A DNA stretch of 64,000 nt, taken from NCBI GenBank assembly GCA_964400625.1, contig CAYNUS010000003.1, forward strand, positions 1-64,000. The letters are read 5' to 3'. This document shows positions 40,951 through 48,574 of the stretch, one piece after another. Source of the DNA: DYFX01 sp964400625 (GTDB lineage Bacteria > Patescibacteriota > Patescibacteriia > SG8-24 > DYFX01). Numbering within the stretch: the stretch's first letter is position 1; each line of letters begins with the position of its first letter. The notes beneath the pieces were generated by a model. That model was not told the DNA's origin and searched no databases. It worked only from the letters and a program-made list of their open reading frames with translations. Both the position numbers and the translations under genes were made by a program.

Positions 40951-41044
40951 ACTTCGCTAAAAAAAGGGGGCTTTGGGCCTCGGAGAAAGTATAGGGGATG
41001 GGGGACGATAAGGCAAGACGGAAACCCCGGGGGTGTGGAAAACA

Positions 41045-41407
41045 AAAAGAAAAGGCCCAGATGGAGTGGGTACGGGTTTGCCTCAGTCCGTCATACCTGA
41101 CGACCTAGGGCAAACCCGCACGTACCTTCTGGACCTTTCAGAGACCTATCCAAGAGCCTACTGGCTCGCCGCAGCGATTGTAGGATTCGCAATGGATGGG
41201 TGGAAAGAACGACCTCCTCTACCTTTCGACGGTCAGGTTCCTCGGATCGAGCCGAAGCCCGATATAATTGAGGACAGACCAGGATGCATTTTATTTTGGT
41301 TTTGCAAGTAGAAAAGTAAAGGAGAAGGATGTAACCCCAAGCGTGAGCTTCGGGCCGCGTCCCTGATGGGAGTTCTCTCTGCAGAGCTCAGTTGTCAACG
41401 TTCATCT
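41045..41407 (-). ncRNA. Candidate structured noncoding RNA, about 360 nt
   Basis: No convincing gene occupies 40960-41567. On the minus strand a consensus promoter (41414-41442) fires into a folded stretch: CCCGAAGC-type hairpin near the start, a UUCG-capped hairpin CGGGC-UUCG-GCUCG mid-way, and a 10-pair stem CGGGTTTGCC/GGCAAACCCG (41073-41118) with an inner CGTCA/TGACG hairpin, then CCCA/TGGG and a T run near 41041-41050. It does not match tmRNA, RNase P RNA, 6S or SRP RNA as far as I can read. The opposing 92-codon GTG ORF lacks a ribosome site and has odd codon use. Confidence 0.5.
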
Positions 41408-41413
41408 GAAATA

Positions 41414-41442
41414 AGTATACCCGAAAAATGAGCTTAAGTCAA
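41414..41442 (-). promoter_or_regulatory. Consensus promoter of the candidate ncRNA
   Basis: Minus strand TTGACT, 17 bases, TATACT: two 5/6 boxes at ideal spacing. Confidence 0.75.
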
Positions 41443-41470
41443 TCGAGCGCATGGGGATGTGAAAGAGCTG

Positions 41471-41500
41471 AAAATAAGCCCGTTTAGGCTTATTCTTTTA
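41471..41500. terminator. Terminator downstream of the 401-residue membrane protein gene
   Basis: AATAAGCC-6 nt-GGCTTATT stem with T-rich flanks on both strands. Confidence 0.8.
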
Positions 41501-41514
41501 AAGCTGAATAACTT

Positions 41515-41588
41515 TGTGGACAACCATGTGGATGGACTGTGGGTTGGTGTGAACAACCTTATCCACATCAGGGGGTGAAATATCCACA
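41515..41588. promoter_or_regulatory. DnaA-box cluster with one exact box
   Basis: TTATCCACA (41559-41567, exact), ATATCCACA (41580-41588, one mismatch), TGTGGACAA (41515-41523, reverse, one mismatch) and TGTGGATGG (41527-41535, reverse, two mismatches), all in 74 bases of an AT-rich gap that runs into the end of the neighbouring gene. Confidence 0.5.
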
Positions 41589-42773
41589 CGTTGTGAACAT
41601 CCCGGTCTCGATATCGTGGAGGGAGATGGTCACCCGGTCGAAGTTCTCGAAATATGGCCAAGATTGGAGGCTTTTGCCGGAAAGGGCTGCGAAACCGTGC
41701 CGCCCGCCCTCTTCGCACTCCCCGGAGGGCGCATGACCTCCGATATTCCCCATGATGGAGGCCTGAATCAGCTTGAGGTCCCCGCTCAGCCAGGCCTCGC
41801 CGTCGTCGGCGTAGAAAATCTCCATCTGGTGGGAGCCGCCTGGCGCCCTCAACTGCGCACGCGTCCCGAAGGTGTTGACCGGTTTCCTGGTCGTGAGGAC
41901 GGCGTCCGGTTCGCGCCGGAGCTCGGTCATCTCCGTATCATCGGGGAGGGCGACCTCGAAGCCGACCGGATCGGATTCCGCCAACAGGGCGCGGGCATGG
42001 GATTCAAGGACGGGACCGGCGAGACTGCCGCCATGTTGGGGACGGTAATACAGGACGAAATCGTTCAGGGCTTGGGTCGATGAGGCGTTCACCGAGAACT
42101 CCAGGCGGCCCGGGAGGCCCCAGAGCCCCGCCAAAGGCTGGAAACGCTGAAGATTCGCGCTCAAGTAGGCCGACGAGGCTCCCCACGAGACGCCCGAAGG
42201 TTTTTCGAGATAGGCCGTCTGGCCTTGGAGAGGGACGAGCTGCCGCCGCCCTTTGTCGAAGGGGTTCGCGCGGAAGGTGGGGCCGAGGTACGTCCGGCCG
42301 ACGCGGGCCTGGACCTGGCCGCGCGTCACGCTGGCGTGGAACGGGACGGCGCGATCCGCGAGCCGGACCTCGCCGACCGCGGCCGTTCCTTGCGGGACGA
42401 TCCGGAGGCGCTTCCGGCCGGTGCGCTCGGTGACGGCGCTCATCGCCTCGACGGTCCACCATTCGAGCTCCGCGCCCGTTCCGGGGACGGCGAAGAGCGT
42501 GACCGTTTCGAGGCCGGCGGCGACGGAGAACGCCTGGCGGGCCTTTTCCGGCAGGACGGCCTCGAACGCGGACCAATACGGGACGGTCCGGTCGAGCGTA
42601 GCGGCGAAGACGGCGCCTTCCGGAGCGGAAGGCGTGCGGTCGACGAAGACGTCATAGCGGCCGGAGGCCCAGACGCCCATGCCGAAAACAAACGCCCCTC
42701 CCAGGAGGAGGAGCGCTTGGAGCTTCGTAAGCTCGGGGAGCTTAGGCAGTCTTGGGACCGTTCGATCCGCCAT
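41568..42773 (-). CDS. Single-pass membrane protein of unknown function, 401 residues
   Basis: A cytoplasmic N-terminus and one membrane helix (about 18-36, ALLLLGGAFVFGMGVWASG) precede a large extracytoplasmic beta-rich domain. The ATG lies inside the end of pnp (32-base overlap), so it is the last gene of the rpsO-NYN-pnp group and probably translationally coupled. It resembles DUF3352-like secreted proteins in layout, but I cannot confirm the family. Its last bases include DnaA-box-like motifs. Confidence 0.7.
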   Translation of the reverse strand: MADRTVPRLPKLPELTKLQALLLLGGAFVFGMGVWASGRYDVFVDRTPSAPEGAVFAATLDRTVPYWSAFEAVLPEKARQAFSVAAGLETVTLFAVPGTGAELEWWTVEAMSAVTERTGRKRLRIVPQGTAAVGEVRLADRAVPFHASVTRGQVQARVGRTYLGPTFRANPFDKGRRQLVPLQGQTAYLEKPSGVSWGASSAYLSANLQRFQPLAGLWGLPGRLEFSVNASSTQALNDFVLYYRPQHGGSLAGPVLESHARALLAESDPVGFEVALPDDTEMTELRREPDAVLTTRKPVNTFGTRAQLRAPGGSHQMEIFYADDGEAWLSGDLKLIQASIMGNIGGHAPSGECEEGGRHGFAALSGKSLQSWPYFENFDRVTISLHDIETGMFTTCGYFTP

Positions 42774-44913
42774 TCTGCTGCATTTTCTCCTTAGCGCGCT
42801 TCAAGCTTAGGTTGACGCGGCCCAGCTCGTCAATCTTGATGACGACCACGGGGATGATGTCGCCGACTTTCACGACGTCGGTGACTTTCTCCACGCGCTT
42901 GGTGGCGTCGAGCTCGCTGATGTGGACCATGCCTTCCTGGCCCGGGAGCACTTCGACGAAGGCTCCGAAGTCGAGGATGCGCGTGACCTTGCCTTCGGGG
43001 AAGAACTCGCCGGCCTTGAGCTCGCGCGTGAGATCTTCGACGCGCTTGCGGGCGGCTTCGAGTCCGTTCAGGTCAGCGGAGGTGATCGTCACCGTGCCGT
43101 CGTTCTCGACCTCGATCTGCACGCCGGTCTTGGCGATGATGTCGTTGATGACCTTGCCGCCCGGACCGATGACGTTGCGGATGAGTTCCGGATTGATCTT
43201 GATGATGATGATGCGCGGCGCGTACGGCGAGAGCTCAGGACGCGGCGCGGCGATCGCCTTCGCCATCACGTCGAGGATCTGCAGGCGCGCGGTCTTCGCC
43301 TTGGCGAGCGTCTCTTCGACGATCTTCCAGGAGAGGCCTTTCGTCTTCGTGTCCATCTGGATGGACGTGATGCCGTCGCGCGTGCCGCCGATCTTGAAGT
43401 CCATGCCGCCCATGCCGTCCTCGAGATCCTGCAGGTCGGTGATGATCTTGTAGCGGCTCGCGTCGTTCGGGTCGGTGGCGATGCCCATCGCGATGCCGGC
43501 GACCGGCTTCTTGATGGGAACGCCGGCGTCCATGAGCGCGAGCGTCGATCCGCAGATCGCGCCCTGCGACGAGGAGCCGTTCGAACCCATCGTCTCGGAG
43601 ACGACGCGGATGGTGTACGGGAACTCTTCCTTCGGCGGGAGGACGTGGATGAGCGCGCGCTCGGCGAGTCCGCCGTGGCCGATCTCGCGGCGTCCGCCGC
43701 CGCCGAAGCGGCCGGTCTCGCCGACGGAGTACGGAGGGAAGTTGTAGTGGTGGAAGTAGCGGCGCTTCTCCGAGAACTCCATGCTGTCGACCAGCTGGAC
43801 GTCGGACGGCGCGCCGAGCGTGACGGTCGAGAGGATCTGCGTCTCGCCGCGCGAGAAGAGCGCCGAACCGTGGACGCGCGGAAGCAGGGCGACCTCGGCG
43901 GAGAGTTCGCGGATCTCGTCGATGGCGCGGCCGTCGCAGCGCTTGTCCTCGTCGAGGATCATCTGTGAGACGACTTCTTCGACCCACTTGCCCATCGCGT
44001 CGAGCGCCCACTTGCGCTTGTCCTTGCCGACCTGTTCGGACTTCAGGTGTTCGTCGAGCGTGTTCGCGAGCGCGACCTTCGCGTCGCGGCGGTCGCCCTT
44101 CGTCGCCTTCTGCGAAGCGAAGAGGTATTCGCGGATCTTGGGGAAGATGAACTCGCGGGATTTGGCGATGATCTCCGCCTTTTCCTTGGCGGTCTCCTCG
44201 TCCATGCCGAGCAGCTCGTTCACGGAGCGCTTGGCGACGCCGACCTCGGCGATGACCTTCTCGATGAAGGCCTGGACGGTGCCGAGATGCTTCGCGCCGA
44301 ACTTCACGGCCTCCATCATGTCGGCCTCGGTGACTTCACCGGCCTCGGCTTCGACCATGGTGGTCAGCTCCGGCGTGCCGGCGATGAAGAGCTCGAGGTC
44401 GCCCTTCTCGCGCGCCTCGTACGACGGGTTGATGATCCATTCGCCGCCGACGCGGCCGACGCGGATGCCGCCGATCGGCCCGCCCCAGGGGATGTCGGAC
44501 ATGCCGAGCGCGATGGACGCGCCGACCATGGCCGGGACGTCGTAGTCGTTCTCCTTGTCGAAGGCGAGCGTCGTGAAGACGACCTGGATCTCCTTGCGGA
44601 TCTTCGGGTCGAAGAGCGGGCGGATGGAGCGGTCGATCATGCGGCCCACGACCACGGCGTCGTCGGTCGGGCGGCCTTCCCGCTTCAGGAAGCGCGACGA
44701 CTTGATCTTGCCGGCGGCGTAGAGGCGCTCCTCGCACTCGACGGAGAGCGGAAGGAAGTCGATGCCTTCGCGGCCGTTGCCCATCGTCGCGGTGACGAGC
44801 ACCATCGTGTCGCCGTAGCGCACGGTGCAGGAACCGTTGGCCTGCTTCGCGAGCTTGCCGATCTCCACGGACAGCGTCTTGCCGCCCCACTCGAGCGAAA
44901 ACTGTTTCGTCAT
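42742..44913 (-). CDS. pnp: Polyribonucleotide nucleotidyltransferase (PNPase)
   Basis: 723 residues: two RNase PH-like domains (about 1-220 and 310-540), a linker, a KH domain (INPELIRNVIGPGGKVINDI near 560-580) and an S1 domain (ARILDFGAFVEVLPGQEGMVHISELD-type region near 630-690). It degrades mRNA 3'-5' with phosphate and is part of the RNA degradosome. Preceded by a 187-base gap filled with hairpins, as PNPase leaders often are. Downstream it overlaps the 401-residue membrane protein gene. Confidence 0.97.
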   Translation of the reverse strand: MTKQFSLEWGGKTLSVEIGKLAKQANGSCTVRYGDTMVLVTATMGNGREGIDFLPLSVECEERLYAAGKIKSSRFLKREGRPTDDAVVVGRMIDRSIRPLFDPKIRKEIQVVFTTLAFDKENDYDVPAMVGASIALGMSDIPWGGPIGGIRVGRVGGEWIINPSYEAREKGDLELFIAGTPELTTMVEAEAGEVTEADMMEAVKFGAKHLGTVQAFIEKVIAEVGVAKRSVNELLGMDEETAKEKAEIIAKSREFIFPKIREYLFASQKATKGDRRDAKVALANTLDEHLKSEQVGKDKRKWALDAMGKWVEEVVSQMILDEDKRCDGRAIDEIRELSAEVALLPRVHGSALFSRGETQILSTVTLGAPSDVQLVDSMEFSEKRRYFHHYNFPPYSVGETGRFGGGGRREIGHGGLAERALIHVLPPKEEFPYTIRVVSETMGSNGSSSQGAICGSTLALMDAGVPIKKPVAGIAMGIATDPNDASRYKIITDLQDLEDGMGGMDFKIGGTRDGITSIQMDTKTKGLSWKIVEETLAKAKTARLQILDVMAKAIAAPRPELSPYAPRIIIIKINPELIRNVIGPGGKVINDIIAKTGVQIEVENDGTVTITSADLNGLEAARKRVEDLTRELKAGEFFPEGKVTRILDFGAFVEVLPGQEGMVHISELDATKRVEKVTDVVKVGDIIPVVVIKIDELGRVNLSLKRAKEKMQQNGGSNGPKTA

Positions 44914-45100
44914 GCGTGTGGTCCCTCGCGGATCAGGCAGTGCACGGTCCTCGTCTCCCGAAGTTTCGGGAAGCGGGGACTGTGAACTGGCCGACGGTCC
45001 GCGGCCGGGACGTTAGGTTGTTATCCCTCCCATCGATGGGAGGAGGCGGGCGTCCGAACTTCGGGCGGCCGCCTCCCCGCACGATGCGGGAAGAGGGAAA
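44914..45100 (-). promoter_or_regulatory. pnp leader with four consecutive strong hairpins
   Basis: On the minus strand, in order: CCCGCATCGTGCGGG; a GGAGGCGG/CCGCCTCC long hairpin enclosing CCGAAGTTCGG; the perfect palindrome CCTCCCATCGATGGGAGG; and a stem TCCCGAA-AC-TTCGGGA inside GTCC/GGAC. No T run follows, so they are not terminators. In E. coli a leader stem cut by RNase III lets PNPase repress itself; a similar function here is inference. Confidence 0.6.
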
Positions 45101-45730
45101 TCATTTTTTCGGTTCATCGTCGGCGAGCATCGCGCTGATGTTCGGATCGACGTCGTCGGCGGTCGGGGCGGGCTTCGGCGCGCGGGCCTGCGCCTTGCCG
45201 GCGGCCGGCGCGCGTCCGGTGAAGCGCGTCGGGATGAGGTAGCGCGACTGGTCCTTCGAGAGGTCGATGAAGTCGTCGACTTCCTCGACGAGCTTCGACG
45301 AGGACGTCTCGCGGAAGGCCATCACCTCGGTCTGCACGCCCATGTTCTGGAGGTACTCGACCAGCGGGATGAAGTCGCCGTCGCCGGAGATGAGCACGAC
45401 CACGTCGAGCTTGGGGGAGAGGCGGATGGCGTCGACGACCATGCCGACGTCCCAGTCGGCCTTCTTGGCGCCGCCCAGGAAGACCTGGACTTCGCGTTCC
45501 TTCGTCTCGATGCCCAGTTTCACCAGGGCGTCGAAGAAGGCCTGTTCCTCGGGGACGCCGGCGCGGACGACGTAGGCGATGGCGCGCACGAGCTGGCGGT
45601 CGGCCACGGCGGTCTCGACGATGTTGCCGAAGTTCACGCGGCAGTTATAAAGGTTCTTCGCCGAGTAATACATGTTCTGCACGTCGATGAACACGCCGAC
45701 GCGCTGGTTCTTCTGCTTGATCACGGCCAT
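45101..45730 (-). CDS. NYN-domain (LabA/DUF88-like) protein
   Basis: 209 residues from ATG 45730. The NYN nuclease-like PIN fold is clear: RVGVFIDVQNMYYSAKNLY near 8-26, GGAKKADWDVGMVVDAIRL near 88-106 and VVVLISGDGDFIPLVEYLQ near 112-130, with the expected acidic residues (D, D, DGD). The C-terminal 50 residues are Pro/Ala-rich. NYN proteins are often RNA nucleases; placement between rpsO and pnp, both tied to RNA, supports that. It could process the pnp leader, which is speculation. Confidence 0.88.
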   Translation of the reverse strand: MAVIKQKNQRVGVFIDVQNMYYSAKNLYNCRVNFGNIVETAVADRQLVRAIAYVVRAGVPEEQAFFDALVKLGIETKEREVQVFLGGAKKADWDVGMVVDAIRLSPKLDVVVLISGDGDFIPLVEYLQNMGVQTEVMAFRETSSSKLVEEVDDFIDLSKDQSRYLIPTRFTGRAPAAGKAQARAPKPAPTADDVDPNISAMLADDEPKK

Positions 45731-45812
45731 ATGGAAAGGGTCTGTCGCTTTGAAAAAATGATTTGAAACCGGAAGCGCGCGGACGGCCAAGGCCGAACCG
45801 CGCGCATGTCGC

Positions 45813-46073
45813 TTACATCTTGAGCTTTTCCACCAGTTTCGCGTGCTCCTTCGGCGTTTCGCGGAGGAGGTAGCGAAGCAGTTTGCGGCGCTCGTTGACC
45901 TTGCGGAGCAAGCCGCGGCGGGACGAGAAGTCCTTCTTATGCATCTTCAGGTGGTCGGTGAGATCCTTGATCTCGGCCGTGAGGATGGCGATCTGGACCT
46001 GGGCGGAACCCGTGTCCTGGTCGTGGGTCTTGAACTTCTCGATGATTTTTTCCTTTGCCTTCTTGTCGAGCAT
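45813..46073 (-). CDS. rpsO: 30S ribosomal protein S15
   Basis: 86 residues from ATG 46073, usual 88-89. It has the S15 core: HDQDTGSAQVQIAILTAEI, LTDHLKMHKKDFSSRRGLL and VNERRKLLRYL. It binds 16S rRNA early in assembly. The rpsO-pnp pairing is widely conserved; here an NYN gene sits between. The upstream promoter is 46157-46185. Confidence 0.96.
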   Translation of the reverse strand: MLDKKAKEKIIEKFKTHDQDTGSAQVQIAILTAEIKDLTDHLKMHKKDFSSRRGLLRKVNERRKLLRYLLRETPKEHAKLVEKLKM

Positions 46074-46156
46074 ACATCTTATATAGGCCATCGCGCCGAG
46101 TAGGAGCCCGCTCAAGGCTGAAACCAAGCGTCGCGGCAGGAGTAAAGTACGGGGGA

Positions 46157-46185
46157 AGCCTAACAAACAGGCCCGAAAACGTCAA
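46157..46185 (-). promoter_or_regulatory. rpsO promoter
   Basis: Minus strand TTGACG, 17 bases, TAGGCT, about 84 bases before the rpsO ATG, leaving room for a short leader. Confidence 0.65.
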
Positions 46186-46212
46186 GTCTTGGCTAATCTC
46201 AGCCAAATCAAC

Positions 46213-46237
46213 GAAAAAAGCCCCGTTTTCGGGGCTA
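46213..46237 (-). terminator. Terminator overlapping a TAG stop
   Basis: AGCCCCG-AAAA-CGGGGCT then TTTTT; the first two bases of the arm are the last two of the TAG stop of the caspase-like gene. Confidence 0.85.
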
Positions 46238-46879
46238 TCCGTTCGCGCGGGCCTCTTCCTCGAAGATCTTGAGACGCTTGGGGTCGGTACTCGGGAAGAA
46301 GTGCGTGTCGAGCACGGGGCCCGAACGCGCTTCCTGCACCAAGTGGCGCTGGAGCGTTCCGGGGCGCGTCCGCGGGGCATAGGTCTTGCCCTCCATCCAG
46401 GTGTCGATGACGTCCTGCGTCAGTTCGCCGTAGCCGTAGCCTTGGGCGACCGAAGCCGCGATCAGCCCGACCGTACCGGGTTTCGTGGCCCTCTGGATCT
46501 CGTCGGTCAGCGCGTCGGCGTAACAGCAGTCGTTCAGGACCAGGGTCGGTCCCTCCCGATATGTGCCGAGCCAGGCGCCGAGCGTCCGATACGGGAGCTG
46601 CAAGTGCTTCTCGCCGTCCTCGAACCCGTAGGACCAGCCATATTCGTCGCGGCACTCGTGCTTGTAGCCATGCCCGATGTAGGCCAGGAGGAACGGCTGC
46701 TTCGCCGCCTTGGTGGCATGGTAGACGAAGGCGCTCTTGAGAGAGTTTTCGTCGCGGTCCCAGCCGGGGCAGATGACCGCGTGCTTCAGACCCGCGACCT
46801 TCTTCAGGTAGTCGAGAAGGGTCTTGGCCTCCCGGGATGCCCGGCGTTCGGCACCGACGATGATGAGGGCTGCGCGCAT
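46235..46879 (-). CDS. Caspase-like (clan CD) protein
   Basis: 214 residues. The layout matches a caspase/metacaspase core: strand AALIIVGA near 3-10, a helix, then LLAYIGHGYKHE with the His at 70, and TLVLNDCCYADAL with adjacent Cys at 118 and 119, fitting the H-G ... D-x-C dyad of clan CD peptidases. No propeptide, death domain or repeat module is attached. Peptidase activity is inferred. It has its own promoter, whose -35 lies in the terminator of pyrE. Confidence 0.62.
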   Translation of the reverse strand: MRAALIIVGAERRASREAKTLLDYLKKVAGLKHAVICPGWDRDENSLKSAFVYHATKAAKQPFLLAYIGHGYKHECRDEYGWSYGFEDGEKHLQLPYRTLGAWLGTYREGPTLVLNDCCYADALTDEIQRATKPGTVGLIAASVAQGYGYGELTQDVIDTWMEGKTYAPRTRPGTLQRHLVQEARSGPVLDTHFFPSTDPKRLKIFEEEARANG

Positions 46880-46906
46880 GGTTCCCCTTTCGAAAGGACT
46901 GCCTGT

Positions 46907-46941
46907 TGCATACGAAAAAACCGCCCTTGCGTCAAGGGCGG
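46907..46941 (-). promoter_or_regulatory. Promoter with -35 in the pyrE terminator
   Basis: Minus strand TTGACG (46935-46930), 17 bases, TATGCA (46912-46907). The -35 spans the loop and stem of the hairpin CCGCCCTTG-ACG-CAAGGGCGG, and the TTTTTT run lies in the spacer. The -10 is a poor match. Confidence 0.5.
46915..46941 (-). terminator. pyrE terminator
   Basis: Nine-pair CCGCCCTTG/CAAGGGCGG stem, 3-base loop, then TTTTTTC. Confidence 0.9.
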
Positions 46942-46946
46942 CCGTT

Positions 46947-47639
46947 TCAGGCCTTCTCGCGGTCCTTCGCGAGGAAGGCGGCCGCGTGGCCGAAGTTGAG
47001 GTTGAGCGGGACGCCGCGCGCGCACGGGCCGCGTTCCTTGCACTGCGCCTCCGTATAGGAGGGGAACGGGCGATGCACGAGCGCCGCGACCGGCAGCTTG
47101 AGCGGGCCGCCGCCGGGCGTCCGGAGCACGAGATGGTCCTCGATGCCGCGGTTCCAGATGACGGAGACGCCGACGACGACGCCGCCGGCCATCATGACGC
47201 CGTGCGCCGTGGCTAGGGCGGTGCCGCCCGTGTTGATGACGTCCTCGACGATGAGGACGTTGCGGCCGCGCACGACCTTGTCGTAGTTGCGGCCGAGCCG
47301 GAAGAGGCCGGTGGCGGGATCCTTCTCGACGAAGGCGGCGTAGGCCGGCTCCAGGCGGAGCCAGTCCGCGACGCGGCTGAACTCGTGCGCGACGAGGTGC
47401 GCGAGGATGGCGCCGCTCATGGCGGGGCCGACCACGACGTGCGGCTGGGGCGCGCGCTCGTCGTCGAGCCTGCGCCCGACGATCTCCTGGACGAGGGCGC
47501 CCGCGAGGGCCGAGTGCGCCAGGAGCGCGTTCTTGTCGATGTAGTCGTCGCCGTGCTTGCCGCTCGTGTAGCGGAAGTGGTCGCCGCGCAGGACGATGCC
47601 GCGCTTCATGAGTTCCGCGACGATCTCTTCTTCCTTCAT
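46947..47639 (-). CDS. pyrE: Orotate phosphoribosyltransferase
   Basis: 230 residues from ATG 47639. RYTSGKHGDDYIDKN near 23-37 and the PRPP loop VLIVEDVINTGGTALATAH near 127-145 identify the family. A Cys-rich C-terminal part (EAQCKERGPCARGVPLNL) is not in every member. It makes OMP from orotate. It is followed in the pathway by pyrF, next upstream. GGAG lies 9 bases before the start. Confidence 0.92.
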   Translation of the reverse strand: MKEEEIVAELMKRGIVLRGDHFRYTSGKHGDDYIDKNALLAHSALAGALVQEIVGRRLDDERAPQPHVVVGPAMSGAILAHLVAHEFSRVADWLRLEPAYAAFVEKDPATGLFRLGRNYDKVVRGRNVLIVEDVINTGGTALATAHGVMMAGGVVVGVSVIWNRGIEDHLVLRTPGGGPLKLPVAALVHRPFPSYTEAQCKERGPCARGVPLNLNFGHAAAFLAKDREKA

Positions 47640-47673
47640 GTCGTTTCTCCTCGGGCAAAGACCGATGCCGCGC

Positions 47674-47709
47674 ATCCTAAAGAAAAACGGACCCTTTGGC
47701 AAGGATCCG
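47674..47709 (-). promoter_or_regulatory. pyrE promoter with -35 in the pyrF terminator loop
   Basis: Minus strand TTGCCA (47702-47697), 17 bases, TAGGAT (47679-47674). The TTGCCA is in the loop of the hairpin CGGATCC/GGGTCCG (47688-47709), which is followed by TTTTTC. Confidence 0.65.
47688..47709 (-). terminator. pyrF terminator
   Basis: CGGATCC-8 nt-GGGTCCG then TTTTTCTTT. Confidence 0.8.
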
Positions 47710-47711
47710 CG

Positions 47712-48449
47712 TCAGCGGAGCGCCTCCGCGATCTCGTCGGCGATGAGCCGCGCGGCGGAGACGGGCGGCCCGATCTTCTCGGGCGGCTTCGTGATCGGGC
47801 GGCCGATCACGAGGTAGGTCGCGCCGGCCTTCACCGCCTCGCCGGGCGTCATCACGCGCTTCTGGTCGTCGGCGGAGGCCCACGAAGGGCGCACGCCGGG
47901 TGTGACGAGCGCGAGCGACGGGACGTACCGGCGGAGCGGCGCGATCTCCTGCGGCGAGCAGACGACGCCGTCGCAGCCGGCCGCGTCGGCGGCGCGCGCG
48001 AACTTGAGGACGAGGCTGCCGACGCCGGTCTCGTGCTTCGGCCCGAAGTCGCCGTAGACCTCGGCCGCGGCGGCCGCGTCGAGCGAGGTCAGGATCGTGA
48101 CGGCGAGCAGCTTGGCGCCGCCCTTCGCGGAGGCGGCGGCGCGCATGCCTTCGATGCCGGCGGAGGCATGGACGTTCACGAACTTCACCTGCGGGTGCTC
48201 GACGACGGCGCGCACGGCGCCGGCCATCGTGTTCGGGATGTCGTGGATCTTGGCGTCGACGAAGATGTTCTCCGTCGCGGGCACGCCGCTCCGGATGGCG
48301 TTGAGGGCGGACTTCAGGCCGATCGAGAGCAGGGCCTCGAGGCCGATCTTGAAGCCGCCGACGTGCGGCCCCAGCGCCTTGGTCCAGTGCACGAGGTCCT
48401 CGATCTTGCGGGTGTCGAGCGCGACGAGAATGCGTTCCTTCGGCTGCAT
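47712..48449 (-). CDS. pyrF: Orotidine 5'-phosphate decarboxylase
   Basis: 245 residues from ATG 48449. ILVALDTRKIEDL near 7-19, IFVDAKIHDIPNTMAGA near 67-83 (the D-x-K-x-x-D-I catalytic block), and VTPGVRPSW and VIGRPITK near the end place it firmly in the family. It makes UMP from OMP. With pyrE this is the last two steps; pyrB, pyrC and pyrD are not in the window. An AGGAGG site sits 6 bases upstream. Confidence 0.95.
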   Translation of the reverse strand: MQPKERILVALDTRKIEDLVHWTKALGPHVGGFKIGLEALLSIGLKSALNAIRSGVPATENIFVDAKIHDIPNTMAGAVRAVVEHPQVKFVNVHASAGIEGMRAAASAKGGAKLLAVTILTSLDAAAAAEVYGDFGPKHETGVGSLVLKFARAADAAGCDGVVCSPQEIAPLRRYVPSLALVTPGVRPSWASADDQKRVMTPGEAVKAGATYLVIGRPITKPPEKIGPPVSAARLIADEIAEALR

Positions 48450-48492
48450 GCGTCCTCCTGTGTTGCGGGCGTTTTCCAATGAGCGACGCGCC

Positions 48493-48521
48493 AACGTACG
48501 CCCTTCTTGGCGAAACGTCAA
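48493..48521 (-). promoter_or_regulatory. pyrF promoter
   Basis: Minus strand TTGACG, 17 bases, TACGTT. Confidence 0.65.
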
Positions 48522-48574
48522 GCCTGGCGTAGGCTCGATGCACGCCCGTCCTTTCCACCGAAGCGGAGGCCATC

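Noticed and set aside
41033..41311. 92-codon GTG ORF on the plus strand
   Set aside because: No ribosome site, codons unlike the neighbours (ATA, TTA, GTA) and it lies opposite a consensus promoter and stable RNA folds; kept only as an alternative to the ncRNA.
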